From contig JAQFVV010012397.1 of assembly GCA_028023455.1 (NCBI GenBank), forward strand, positions 4,484,888 through 4,548,887: a stretch of DNA of 64,000 nt. The letters run 5' to 3'. Positions 1 through 12,105 of the stretch are shown piece after piece. The position numbers and the translations under genes are program-made. Positions within the stretch are counted from its first letter, which is position 1. Each line of letters begins with the position of its first letter. The DNA comes from Epiperipatus broadwayi (taxonomy: Eukaryota > Onychophora > Udeonychophora > Euonychophora > Peripatidae). The notes beneath the pieces were generated by a model that was not told where the DNA came from, did not search any database, and was given only the letters and a program-made list of their open reading frames with translations.

Positions 1-311
1 GTAAAAATTAAATTAAATACTATTTGGTTTTTAAAACAATTTCCCAAATTTTATAAAGTTATATATTGTATTCTTAATATTTTGTCTTAATTAACAACTG
101 ATTTATATATATATATTACAAATAAAATGTCCTTTAATTAAAAAATATTGTTATATATGCATGGGTGTATATAATAAATTATAGAATAAATTTAAAGAAA
201 AACTCCATGACATATAAAGTGTTATAGCAATAAAAATTATTACAATATTTTTATAGCATTTTTAATATTATATATATAACACTGCCTTTTAAATCGTTAA
301 TTGCTTAAATC
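1..311. other. AT-rich non-coding stretch
   Basis: A/T-dominated sequence with short TA runs. I see no gene, RNA or recognisable repeat. Confidence 0.6.
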
Positions 312-443
312 AAAAATAGTCATTTGTCTTGCATTTGGTAGTCGAGAGGTCAGCGCGACGGCCTTGCACTTGCAGGCAGTTGCCCGGGTTGCGGGTTCGC
401 GTCCCGGCCGATGCTATGACACTTAAAAAAAATAGTCATTTGT
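312..443 (+). mobile_element. tRNA-derived SINE or tRNA retropseudogene with perfect 16-bp target duplication
   Basis: A GC-rich segment (331-414) lies in very AT-rich DNA. It has a tRNA-like pol III promoter layout: an A-box-like TGGTAGTCGAGAGG at 336-349 and a B box GGTTCGCGTCC at 394-404. A cloverleaf can be drawn: acceptor arms gcatttg (331-337) and ccgatgc (408-414) pair at six of seven positions, the D stem GTCG/CGAC is perfect, the anticodon stem is mostly paired, and the T stem has one mismatch. The flanks aaaaatagtcatttgt at 312-327 and 428-443 are identical, as expected for target-primed insertion. The roughly 100-bp insert keeps several CpGs, which suggests it is young. I cannot assign the parent tRNA; the variable region is long, as in a class II tRNA or a SINE derivative. 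A working tRNA gene is unlikely because of the retroposed context. Confidence 0.8.
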
Positions 444-1033
444 TGGTGTATAGAGAAACATAAAAAGTTGCTTGGAGGAAATATCTTACTGTAAATTTAT
501 TGTTAAATAATTGTAAAGGAATAGATGATGGATAATAAAAGTATTCCAGGAATAGTTTATTAAATTTCCTACAGCTGTTTTAAAATCAATATGGAAGAAA
601 ACAGATGATAGAGTTAAAATAAGTAAAAATGGAATAAAAAGTAAATATTTTTGCTCAGTCTTTTACATTCACGAATATGATACTGGTCATAAAATATTGT
701 TTACTTACATTATCTTTTATGTAATTAAGTAAAAAAAAAGAATCAAAATGATTCCTTTTGGTTAATCATTTTGGAACTGAGACCGTTAATTTTGTAAGAT
801 CTTCTTTTAATGTTAAGTGTAATTGACAATGTGTATAAATTTATAAATTTGTTGTTTGTTATAGTTTTTATTTGAGATGGTCTCTCCATTTAAAACATAA
901 AAATCATGCTCATGAGATGAAGAAAAGTTTGTAAATATGATTTGCTAGTATTTTATTGCAGTGTAACACATATATTACTATAATTATTTTCAGGCCTTTA
1001 TACATAATTTCATCCAAAATAGTAGTAACTTCA
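444..1033. other. AT-rich non-coding stretch
   Basis: Nothing recognisable on either strand; only short A and T runs. Confidence 0.55.
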
Positions 1034-1168
1034 TACAATACTGCCACCTAGTGTAAGCCATAGTAATCAGTGGGTACTTGATTACACACTGGATGGCACT
1101 ACTGTATGGAGAGAGTTGCTACTGCTCTAATAGATTGTGTAAGTATAACAACTGGTGGTTATGTGATA
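1034..1168 (+). mobile_element. Short snapback retroposon, family P (degraded copy)
   Basis: Two facing arms, about 1036-1080 and 1085-1128, carry the same sequence in inverted order (atactgccacct... against ...ggatggcactactgtat). They are followed by a tail, ggtggttatgtgataat, resembling the tail of the better copy at 6649-6840 (ggtgatcatgtgatgat). The order, foldback then tail, is the same in both. The arms also match 22735-22803. I see no clear target duplication here, so the ends are approximate. Confidence 0.55.
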
Positions 1169-2280
1169 ATTTTATATGATTATATTTACTTTGTTTTTTA
1201 GGTCAGTGTATAGAATATACTTATATTCATTTTCTCAATATGATCAGATTACTTTTAGATTAAAGAAGATGAAAGTTTTTAAAACTAATGAGTAAATAAT
1301 ATTATTACATTTAGTTCCATTAAATGTATTATTAGTCTGAAATAATTATGATATATTAGGAGTTTTAATTGTAAATTAAATATATGAGTGAGATAATTAA
1401 AAATTTGAAGCCTTTTACTTTTTTTAACTTGGATCATTTTTGAATTATGAATTCAAAAGCTTTTATAGCTTATTATGAATTATAATTTAAACTTCAAAAG
1501 TTTAAGTGTCAAGCACTTACGAATTTTTTTAATTTTATTTATTCTATATATTATTAGTTCTTAGGTTAATGATTCAGGTAAGTATAAGTTCATGGAATTG
1601 AGTTAGTTAGAGGAAGAAAAAATATTAATAAAAGAGCAATGAATAGTTTATTGTTCAAGTTTTTGGGTCTGTGATTTTATTAATTGGATTTTTTTAGAAC
1701 ATTATTGATAGTAAGATGTTACTGTTATGATATGATAGAATATATATTTTGAAGATCAATGATGATATTAATGATTGATTCTGCCCCATTTCATTTTCAA
1801 TTCTCAAATGTTTTGCAAAATTTAAGATGAATAAATATTTCTATGATAATAACTGTACAAGAGTTTGGTTAATGTTTGTTATAAGATATTTATTTAATTT
1901 AATATTATATTTAATATTTAAGATAATTATTATGATTATAGTTGGGGGGTGGTGGTGAGTTTAATTAGGTAATAATGTGGAGATTATTAGCATATTCTTC
2001 AATTGAGTATGTTTGATAAATAATTGTTATTCCAATGAGGGATAGTTTTGGGGTAATTTATTTTTGTTTTATTTTACTATAAGTCTATTGTTTAGAATTA
2101 TTTCTTTATTTAAAGGAAATTAGATATATTAATCAAACATTTATTTATTTTTCTTGTTTAGAACAATGAGTAATTTTTTTAAGGATATTATCTCTTGGAG
2201 GACTTCCATCTTCAAGAGGATTTTTTGCTAAAATGATTCTATTAAATTCATTATTAAATGGAAGTGCATTATTGATATGT
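1169..2280. other. AT-rich non-coding stretch
   Basis: No gene or repeat recognised. A short G-rich patch lies near 1944-1960. Confidence 0.5.
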
Positions 2281-2575
2281 AAGTGCTCACAAAAACAAAC
2301 AGATATAGTTTTATTGCTCAGGATAAAAGATTCAAGTGCTAGAATTGTGAGCACTAGAATCAATCCTGGGACATCCTGATCCCAAGATAACTATTCAACC
2401 AACTGCACCAAACTTCACAGGGTAAAAAAATGCTAATATCTTTATTGCTTGGAGTTCCTAAGATGTTTGAGCACTTGAAATATGAGGGCCAGAATTGATT
2501 CTGACATCTCCAAATTCCAAGTTGGTTTATCAACTGTGCCAAACCACACATGGTGTGCTCACAATAATATGTATG
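2281..2575. repeat. Two-copy degenerate tandem duplication
   Basis: Two similar segments follow each other, about 2318-2410 and 2440-2545. Each runs from attgct- through an agaat-ca/ga-tt block to a -aactg-gccaaac- block, and gtgctcacaa occurs both before the first (2282) and after the second (2554). Identity is modest. The reading frames across it (minus strand 2145-2363 and 2360-2551) are not conserved between copies, so I do not call a protein. Confidence 0.4.
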
Positions 2576-5090
2576 TACACCAAAGAAGGCAATAAAATGT
2601 TACTGTAAGAAGTTTTTCTGTATTAAATAATATATTTGTTACCGAATAACCTTTTTGGCTTTATTTATTTGTTTATAACCCCCCCAAAATAATGAATTAT
2701 ATATATTTTTATTTTATGAGTGAATATATACAAATTATAAACATTCAAAATTAAATAGTAATTCAATTTAGTGATGTAAAAGATTAAAAAAAAACTCTTT
2801 TATTAGTGAAAATTTACTTTGCTTAATTTTAGCTAACAGTAAACTAATTTTAGTTTTCTTTGACCTGCCATTTTTAAATAAAAAATGAAAAGGCAGCAAT
2901 TAACTTTCTTCAAGGAATAGAAAAAAAAAACAACAACTTGTGATTAAATTCAAGTTAATAATACACAAAAATATTTTATTTTTATTTTTACTAATTATAA
3001 AATTGTTAATTACAGAGTATCTAATATTTCAAATAACATTTTTTTTTAAATTTAAAAAATATTTAAAGTTGTAGAAAATTTTGAAGCTTGCAGTTATTTT
3101 ATTGTAATATTTCAGAAAATTTTTATTTTTTTTAAATATTTTATTAATAAATATAAATAACTAATGCAATATAATTATATTAATAAAAGAATATTACAGT
3201 AAAACTTTTGTTCTTTTGTATGATAATAATATGTAGGTTTATTATTATACATTCATGAATGAATGAGAAGGTTAATTCATTTAATGATGAATTTCATTTA
3301 ACAAGTGGAGTACAGTCCTAATTTTATTGTTATTATGAGGTTACATTGAATTACAGATTATTTTTGACACAAATTAATATCACTATTTAAAGAATTAAAA
3401 ATATTTTTAGAACATACCTCACTATTTAAATCTTCTATATCTATTACTATTGTCTTTTAATTCTTAGTGTATAGTATAGAAGTATAACAGTGAGATTTGA
3501 AAGAGAAGTAATTCAGTTTTTCACTGTAAATCAAAATATGAATAGAACTAAATGCTTTAAAAGATTATTTAAATTATTAAACCAGATGAATTCCATATAT
3601 TTTTTATTAAAAAGAAACCAGGGCCAATAACTTTTTTTATGCTCAGTTGCCTAAGACTATCATGTCATAATAACTAATATCAAAATGCTATATGGTGGTT
3701 TTAATTTTCATATTTCAATTTGTCATTTCTGACTTAAATCTTTCTGTTTCCAATATTGCTTTTTTATCACTATAATTCAGAAATCAAAACTAACTTGTCA
3801 AAAAACAATCAATTATGCTATATTTGATAGATTTTTATTTCAAAATTATAATAACATACATGTAGCTTGTAAAAGGAGTTTGTTAATAATTGAAAAGAAA
3901 CCTTTTAATTTTTCTTTGAGGTCTTAAAAGAACTGAGTAAGATAAATTTTTAACTGCTCACTTTATTTGTTCTTGCCATTATAGCTATTATTACTATGCG
4001 ATTATTCATATAATTAAAGAACATAGATGGACTGTTCACAATATTCATGAACAAATATAGTGAGTTTACTGGCTTTTTAGTTCTTTCTTCATAAAACATC
4101 ATGTTTTTTTTCTCATTTGGCTAATAGTTTAACTAAAATGCCAAGTGAATTTTCTTGAAGGCAGGATAATAAATGTGTGCAGTCTTGTCATTTTTAAATA
4201 TTTACAATTATGGCCATTATTTCCAGGAAGTTCTAAAGTTGTCAGTCATTTATGGTGGGATTCTGATTACAGACATTAACTTTTGAAGGAAGTTTTTATT
4301 TAATTATTTGAAATTGTAACTTACTTTTAAGTGAATGAAGATTTTATGAACTGATAAAACTATCTAATTCTCAATAGGATATTGTTGGATTTTGTGAAAT
4401 TAGAAAAAAAGATGAAAAGACAACTTGAAACATAAATTTATTTTATTGCCAAAACACAAATATTGGAAGCACAAGTGTAGAAGAAATCATTATAAGTAAA
4501 AAATAAAAAAACAATATGGTGGAGATTTATAATATATAAGTCAGAGGAAAAAAATTAATCATTCAAGTTGATTAAAAATATCAAATGCCAATAATTCATG
4601 TTTAAAGTTAACATGTTCTCAATGTGACGAAGAAGGAGAGGATTTTCTATAGATGTACAAAATGTTTTTGATCACATCAAATATTTTATTTTTGTTATGG
4701 AAAACTTTAATCCTAGAATTGAATAATAATTGAACAATGAAGTGCTGTGGTTAAATTTGGTTATAATAATAGAAATGAGATAGGACTCAGATTTTGTTTA
4801 TTATGAATATTTTCTTTAGGAAAAATATTAAACAGAAAGAGATATGGAAACTTTTAAATAAAGATAGAGTAGAATTTATTCTATGTTGACTAACAAAAAT
4901 ATGTATTTTAACATTGTAATTGCTCGTAATAGTTTTGACATAGAAAGTGATCATAGTTTGTAACATGTATGATACATATTGATATAAATTGAGAGATGAC
5001 ATCTATTAAAAATACATGGCAGTTAATATTCATAATATTCAGAAACACTGGAATGAATTTAAATTAAAACTTGTTAATCATTTTAAAATA
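2576..5090. other. Long AT-rich stretch without recognised features
   Basis: Mostly A/T runs and short direct repeats. A 71-codon minus-strand frame at 4787-5002 is low complexity and Ile/Phe/Tyr-rich, as expected by chance in AT-rich DNA. No gene is supported. Confidence 0.5.
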
Positions 5091-7060
5091 TGAGAAAATT
5101 TGAAGATAATTCAGACTTGACTGAGATCAATAAAAAGATAACTGATGTTTTCTGTATTAAAATTGCAGTGAAGAGAGTTAGTACAAAAAGTATTGGAGCC
5201 AGACAATGTATGAAGAAAAAACATGAAAAAAATTAAAAAGATATATTCAATAGAATTGAATATGAAAATAATATGAAAAAAAATAATGATATAAGAAAAT
5301 AATAACTATGAATTGACAAAGAAAGTTATATAAAAAATAAAAGTCTTAAAATATGAAACAGCACACTCTTACTGGAAAAGGTTAATTTTCAAAAAAAAAA
5401 TTATGGAATGTATGGAAAAGTTTATTCAAAAAATTATATGGCAATAAAGAAAAAGAGAGCAATTACTACAGAATCTGAATTGCCAAGGATTTTAAATAAA
5501 GAAGTGAGACCTGCAATTAAACCTATGAAGAAGGAAAATCTCCAGAAAATAATGGAATTATTATTGATATTTTATAGAAGTAGTTGAAGAAATATGAACA
5601 TTGTTGTCTTAATAATGAAAATGCACCAGATGTTTGGAAGAATACAGAAGTAATATTGATATTTAAGAAACACAGAGGCTAAACTCTCCATCATGTGATG
5701 TTAAATGATATTTAAGAAAGTGATAAAGAATAAAGAAGATATTAGAAATTACAAACCTTTAAGTTTTCTACCAGGTATATACAAAATCTTCAGCAAATTT
5801 TGGATTTCAATAAATAAAAAGAACAAGCCACATTTTAAAAGTGGTTTTTGGTCCTGTGAATTACATCAAATTGAGAGAAGTTATAGATAGAATGAATGAA
5901 TATGAGATGCCATTATTCTTTAGATTTGTAGATTATAAATAGGCATTTGATTGTGCCCTCATTTCTATAATGATTTAAAGCTTTGAATTATCAAGATATA
6001 GACCTAGGATATGTATTCTGAAAAATATCTAAACACAGCAACCAAGTTTAGAATACATTGTTGACCCCAAGAAGATTAACGTTAATAAGAATGTACAGTA
6101 GAACAATTCTGATTCTCCAGAACTTTTTACTATAGTTGTAAATTTGAAACTATGGGAATAGAATATATAGATCAAATTTTGAAATTAAGTAATTGTTTTG
6201 TAAATAGTACTTCAGAACTTCAGGAAGTGTTACCAGAATTATCAGAAGAAAGAAAATAGGGCTAAAAATAAATTTAATAGACTAATAATACTCAATGTTT
6301 TCGCCATAAGATTGATAATCAAGAATTAGAAATTAACAACTATAAATATCTTAATGTCTGATTATTTGAACAGAAGAAAACATAATAAATAAAATTAATC
6401 ATAAAATTAATGTTGTATTGAGTACTTTTGATGAAAATAATATTAAAAATAAATATGCTTGTGTATTTAAAAATAAAGGTTTTTAATGAAAGTGCTTTAT
6501 CTATTCTTATCTATGGATCTGAGATTTGGACATTTTATAGCAAAACAATAGAGACTTTACAAAATTCAACATGGTGAAATATTAGTTGAGTATAACAAGA
6601 AGACATCAAAATCAAAATATGTGAGGGAATATGACATCATTGAGATAAAACAGGTAAAACTCTCTATATATATTGCTACTCAGTGCAAGCCAGAGTAATC
6701 AATGGATGCCAAAAAGAAGGCTTGCGATTTCTGGCATCCATTGATTACTCTGGCTTACACTGAGTGGCAATACATATAGAGAATTTTGCCTGTTTTAATA
6801 AGAATTATAAGCAAGCATAAGAAATGGTGATCATGTGATGATCATTGAGATAATTAATAGACTGAAATGGAACTGAGCTGGATATATTTCTAGAAGAGAT
6901 AATAAAAGATGGGGAGATGAAATTCTAAAGTGGATTTCAAGAAATTGTAAAAAATGTAGAAAAAGATTGTGAATTAGTTAAGGAAGTTTACTCATATGAT
7001 TTGCAGTAGAAAGGATATGAATCAGAAAACAACTCTTACTTTTCTAGTATATGATAATTT
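5091..7060 (+). mobile_element. Decayed RTE-type LINE, reverse transcriptase to C-terminus
   Basis: This is a dead copy of a non-LTR retrotransposon encoding an endonuclease-reverse transcriptase. Conceptual translation, with many frame changes and stops, shows RTE-lineage landmarks in order: a 'CLNNENAPDVWKNTEVI' segment (5600-5660), 'NYKPLSFLPGIYKIFSKF' (reverse transcriptase block 2, 5732-5805), 'HQIERSYR' (about 5865-5888), a 'YGSEIWTF' segment near 6508-6535, and a C-terminal 'INRLKWN-AGYISRRDNNRW' region (6851-6915) continuing to 'CKKCRKRL' (6950-6972). The best open piece is only 61 codons (5705-5890). The endonuclease domain is missing or unrecognisable, so the copy is probably 5'-truncated. 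It is split by a later insertion at 6649-6840. RTE assignment rests on these motifs from family knowledge, not on a search. Confidence 0.75.
6649..6840. mobile_element. Snapback retroposon, family P, nested in the RTE LINE, with perfect 13-bp target duplication
   Basis: Arms 6647-6710 and 6733-6796 are inverted copies of each other, about 64 bp each with few mismatches, around a 22-bp loop. An unpaired tail (6797-6840) ends in atggtgatcatgtgatg. The insert is bracketed by atcattgagataa at 6636-6648 and 6841-6853. Removing the insert and one duplicate rejoins the LINE reading 'DIIEIINRLKWN', so the boundaries are exact. The arms recur at 1034-1128 and 22735-22803, and the tail recurs, inverted, near 22550-22585. 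A 13-bp duplication and a 3' tail point to retroposition rather than a cut-and-paste MITE. Confidence 0.85.
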
Positions 7061-8189
7061 TAATAAATTATTTTTAATAATATTTGAATAAGAATAGCAA
7101 ATTTATTGTATTACAATTTATTCATAATATAACACAAAATCTTGTGCAAATATTTATGAATATCTCCAACCACTATTATGCTATGACTTGTATAACTTTA
7201 TATTATATTATTTAGTGAATTTAATTTAAAAATTGATTTTGTTATATGTATATTGTAATCATGTGGATGTGAGTGATGAAGGAAAGCTTAGTTACACCCC
7301 ATGGATTTGGGAGCCAAATTGTAACCATACAGAATCAGGAAGCATATTTTTTAAAATCTACTTCATTTCCATGTGAAATTTATAGGTATGATCTGTGTTT
7401 ATGCTAGCTTTTGCACTAACATATAATTAAATGAACCTAACTACTACATAAGATCACTTGTTCACTGTATATTCCAGAAATGAATTTTACCTTTGATTCA
7501 ATCTAGACTATACTCATGAAATAGATTTCCTATAAATGTGGGGTTTTAATTTGTTCTTTAACACTTAAGGGTGTTGGATTATGAATAACTTTAAATCTTA
7601 AACAACTGTTCATAAAACATTTAAATATTTCCAGGGCAAAGTATATGGGTATTTACAAATTAATATGTTGTGTCATGACCCAAAGTGCAAATACAATGAA
7701 ATTGTGAAATAAATTTATAACACACACACACACACACACACAAAAACATCATTCGAAATTAAATTTTGAATAAAGTATTTGCTTCATCTTTTATTGTGAC
7801 ATAGGTGAGAGCAACAATAAAATGAAATAACAATAAGATAGTAATGATCACTTCTTTAATTAAGCTTTCAATGAACTCATAAAACAGATGGTAATATTTA
7901 TTATTTAAAGGTTTATCAGGTGCATAGGTATTAAAATAAAGACAATCTATTATATGGTAAATAATGCATAGTTATAAATACTAACTTTAATATTATAAAT
8001 TTGTATTAGCAACAGAATAATAAAGAACATAAAAAAATAGTCTTCATATTGTAATACTGATTAAACATTTTTTTTTAGATATATAATAATAAATCAATGT
8101 GTGTGTATTGAAATATAATATCAATAATAATAATAGTATGGTTCTGCCTAACTGTGGGCACAAAATCCATATATTATATAGCAAAACAA
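7061..8189. other. AT-rich non-coding stretch with a CA repeat
   Basis: No gene recognised. It contains an 11-unit CA microsatellite (7721-7742) and a slightly more complex patch at 7270-7340 that I cannot assign. Confidence 0.5.
7721..7742. repeat. (CA)11 microsatellite
   Basis: Eleven perfect CA units read directly from the sequence. Confidence 0.95.
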
Positions 8190-8200
8190 TAAAAGGGTTA

Positions 8201-9081
8201 TATATAGGGTATATGAGCACAGACATTCGCATGACCCACCACTCACCATTCTATCTCATACCACCAATACACTTGAACACATATATGTCGAAAAGAGAAA
8301 TAATCATTAATATACATATTTCATGCTAAACCAGCAATCATCAGTTGGTCCAGTTTATTATCTCTACACATATATACAATAAGAGCTGAATGGTTGAAGA
8401 GTTGGAGTGTGGAGTGGATTGAAGCATGCCCATTAAAGTATGAAGATTGGCTATCTTAATATATATCTGAGCACTTATTGCATATGTGTGTAGAGGTGAT
8501 AATTTGGATGAACTGATGATTGCTGGTTTAGCATGAAATATGTATATTGGTGATTATTTATCTTTTCAACATATATGTGTTCAAGTGTATCAGTGATATG
8601 AGATAGAATGGTGAGTGGTGGGTCATGTGAAAGTCTGGCTCATATATTAAATAGATTATGTTCTGTACATAAGGGGTCACATTGACTTTAGGTCAACATG
8701 GGTGTGACAAAAATCTTGGCCTCAGGGTGACCTTTGAGTATTTCATCATCAGATTTTTAATTGGATGGATGGCTGAAGAGTTGGAGTGTGAAGTGGATTG
8801 AAGCCTGTCCATTAAAGTATGAAGATTGGCTATCTTAATATATATCTGAATACTTATTGCATATAGGTGTAGAGCTGATAATGTGGACCAACTGATGATT
8901 GCTGGTTTAGCATGAAATATGTATATTGGTGATTATTTATCTTTTCAACATACATGTGTTCAAGTGTAACAGTGAATTGAGATAGAGTGGTGAGTGATTG
9001 GTCATGTGAAAGTCTGTGCTCATATACCCTACATATTACATATATCGATAAACATATATAATAAACCTGTTTTTCAGTTAG
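8201..9081. mobile_element. Large snapback retroposon, family F, with perfect 11-bp target duplication
   Basis: The flanks taaaagggtta at 8190-8200 and 9082-9092 are identical and define an 881-bp insertion. Inside, a minus-sense arm (8201 to about 8382) pairs with two plus-sense arms (about 8383-8650 and 8760-9045). All carry the same blocks: ggtatatgagcacagac, the ccactcaccattctatctca block, caatatacatattt, gctaaaccagcaatcat and the cagttggtcca block. An unpaired core (8650-8760) contains gtcaacatgggtgtgac. The 3' end reads taaacctgtttttcagtta, and similar ends occur at 18290-18305 and 43830-43845. There is no coding potential; frames at 8044-8329 and 8994-9359 are repeat translations. It has three arms instead of the usual two. 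Confidence 0.85.
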
Positions 9082-9145
9082 TAAAAGGGTTAGAAACTTG
9101 TTTATACTTTAAAATAAATTATGATGGATCAACCATGTTTTACAT

Positions 9146-9148
<3 letters not shown>

Positions 9149-9202
<54 letters not shown>
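9149..9202. repeat. (TA)n microsatellite
   Basis: About 27 uninterrupted AT units just beyond the snapback element, followed by a short C run. Confidence 0.95.
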
Positions 9203-9205
<3 letters not shown>

Positions 9206-10404
9206 CCTTTTTTGTTGTTGTTTGTTGAGAGCAAATATTATTTTATTTAACAGTTTCTTCTCTTTGATTCACTGTTTTGATTATTGTTTCCTGAAGTATT
9301 TAACAGTGAGTTTAGAATGTTTTTTTGGGTTTTTTTTAAATATCGCTTTTGCTGAATGACAGTATAATTCAGATAATTAATCATAATATTTTCCTTTTTA
9401 CAGTTGCTTATCAGATGTTGAATATTGGTCTTTTTCTTCTCCAGATTAGAATGAGTTGATTAAATATACGATTTCATTCCTTAGCTATGCATGTCTATGT
9501 TCAAAGTCTTCCATTGATTGAAGTTGGAACATATGGATGAGAGAATGGAAAAATCCTTAGTGGTGGTTTGCTTGCTAGTTTATTCTGCCAATTATGCAAG
9601 ACATAAATGGAGATTTATTTTTCCATTAATAAAAGCAAAATTAATAAGGCTAAAGTTTTCTGTTATATTTTTTTCATTGTACTCTATAGAGCAAAACAAA
9701 AAATCTTGTTTTTCCTTTTTTTATTTTTGTTATATATATAATTTTCATGAATCACATATTTTTCTAATCTTTCTTTGTAGATGTAAACAATACAGTGGCA
9801 TAAATGATTATACTATAATATTTCAGAATGACGATATATATATGAAAAAAATTAAATGTAAATAACTAACAATCCTCTGTATATTTCTAATTTTGGGTAT
9901 TAATATTATTTTTATTCCATTTTAACACAAATCACATATTTCATTTCATTATTATTATTTTTTTGTTGTTATTGCTACTGTTATCTCTTCACTACTCTTA
10001 GGTAAAAAAATAACTTTGTAAATGTCATTATAAAAAAAAAATAACTTGATACAAAATCCCTGAAATATTTTATAAACATATTTTTTTTGATAACAATGGA
10101 GAGTAAGTGTTGAACTATTTCACTTCTTACACCATATATTATACTATTACTAACATCTTTAAACTACTTTCATGCCATGATGCAAACAATGGCATAATTC
10201 CTTAATAATGTATTGATTTGATTAAAAAAATGTTTTCACTCATGCTTTTGTGAGATTAAGATGTAATAATGAGAAAAATTATTGTCAGCATAGCATTCTG
10301 GTAATAGTAGTTATATAGTATTCAACAAACATTTAGAATAAATATATGGTTTATTTTTCATTTTTATAAAAAGTTTATATATAAACACTTGGTTTGATAT
10401 AATA
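9203..10404. other. AT-rich non-coding stretch
   Basis: Two Phe/Ile/Tyr-rich plus-strand frames cross it (8994-9359 and 9518-9865). The first begins by translating the snapback end and the TA repeat, and neither shows a domain. I call no gene. Confidence 0.5.
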
Positions 10405-10905
10405 TACCATATATACTCCTTAATTCACACTTTACAATGCAATTTTAACATATGATTTATTTTATCTCGATTACAGTTTCAACTGTCTGATGTCATCATC
10501 ACAGTTACAACATTTAAACATATACAATTAATACTTTTCTTTACATATAGATAAATGAACAAATTTAAAATAGTAAGAATATGAAGAAATAAATGTTTAA
10601 TTTATATAAATTAATTGAATATAGGTATAGAAAAAAATATATAAAAATATTAGTTTTTTTTTAAAAAAATATATTAAAAATTCATAATTTAAGGTGCTAT
10701 TTAGATTGTTGTTTGTATTTTTATGTGTATATTTGTGTGTGTGTATATGTATATATATATAGAAATATTAATCGTATTAATTGTATGTTCAAATGTTATA
10801 GCTCTGATGATGACTGCAGGGCAATTGAAACTGTAAGCAAGAGGAAATAAATCATATGTTAAAATTGCATTGAAAAATGTGAATTAAGAACTATATGGTA
10901 TATAT
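10405..10905. repeat. Long inverted repeat with hammerhead-like core at its inner arm edge
   Basis: Arms 10405-10536 and 10772-10905 are imperfect inverted copies over about 130 bp. Shared blocks include aattcaca-ttt-caatgc, aattttaacatatgatttat and acagtttcaa. The spacer (10537-10771) is AT-rich. In plus-strand sense the right arm reads CTGATGA (10804-10810), a hairpin GACTGC/GCAATT with loop agg (10812-10826), then GAAAC (10827-10831). The left arm carries the same region on the minus strand with GTGATGA. This resembles the hammerhead ribozyme cores known in Penelope-like retroelement ends. No protein is encoded. Confidence 0.7.
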
Positions 10906-12105
10906 ATAATTCATCAATGTAAATAAGGAGAAAAAGTGGAAAGAAACACACGAAAAAAATTGTAATACGCCAAATAAGTAATAATTGTTAATGGAAATAT
11001 TGCTTCCATTGTTTCCATGGATCATGCATCATTGGTAGAATATGGATGAGAAAATTTTTTGTTCCTATAGTTGCCATTCTATCCTTTGAAAAGTATTTTC
11101 GAATAAAACGATATAAACTAATTAGAAGTTCTGTGGATTTAAATAAATACGAATTTTTTAGTGTCAAATGTAAATGCTTTTTTGTTTAGATTCCATTACA
11201 TATATATGTGTCTGTGGTGTGAGAAAGAATATAGGTTAAATTCCTTACTTTAACTTAGTGAGAAAAAAATTCTTGTCTGTTTTGTCACATTTTATCATAA
11301 CTATATTTATTTACTATTTAATCTAATAGTTGATTATCTTCTATTCAAGAAATGATTTCACTCTAATAGAAAACAACTTTACTAATCTAAAGGATTTCTC
11401 TGTCAAGTACATATGTCTTTGGCAGGTCATATTATACAAAGTTTTACTTGTTTCACGTCATCATTAAAAAATACTATCGATTTTTTTAAAATCTTTTGTA
11501 AATAAAATAGTACTTATTGAAAAAAAAAAATAATTGTAATAATTTAAAATATGTTTATTAGCGTTTTGCTCTTTAAATATATATATAAATGAAATATATG
11601 TTACGATATTTTTTATATCTAAAAAAAATAAGAAGAAATAATATTATTTTAACTTAGCGTTCTTCATCTTTACCAAGGATTAAAAAAAATAAATCTTACA
11701 TTTGAATAATGTTTCGCTAATAAAGGATTGTCTTGATAAGTAATATTAATTATTTTATTCCTTTGTACTAAAAATTAAAAAAAACAACAACAAACTTTTG
11801 TATTATTTGTTTAAAAACGTTAAAATGTGCTAAATTATTTATTTACAAAGCGATTCTGTTTATGGAAACCAGTAATTGAAAATAGGAATAAAAAAAAGCT
11901 TTATGAATGACATATTTAAATTTCTCAATTTTGTTCAAGTAATTTATCTTTTAAATATATACTTTTTCTATTGTCTATACCGTTAAAATTCCAACTTTAA
12001 TACTTTCATACATCTTCAAATAGATAAGTAAGCCTATTATATTACAAAAAGGAAAAATAAAATTTAGAATAATTTTCATTATCAAAGAGGAATGTAAATA
12101 AAGTA
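10906..12105. other. AT-rich non-coding stretch, somewhat richer in CpG
   Basis: No repeat family or gene recognised. Scattered CpGs (for example near 11100-11150 and 11560-11660) are denser than in the repeat-rich parts. Confidence 0.45.

Noticed and set aside
331-414. Functional tRNA gene
   Set aside because: The perfect 16-bp flanking duplication marks it as a retroposed copy; the cloverleaf also has mismatches and the variable region is odd.
8994-9865. Plus-strand frames of 121 and 115 codons
   Set aside because: The first begins in a snapback end and runs through a TA repeat; the second is Phe/Ile/Tyr-rich with no domain. Both are expected by chance in AT-rich DNA.
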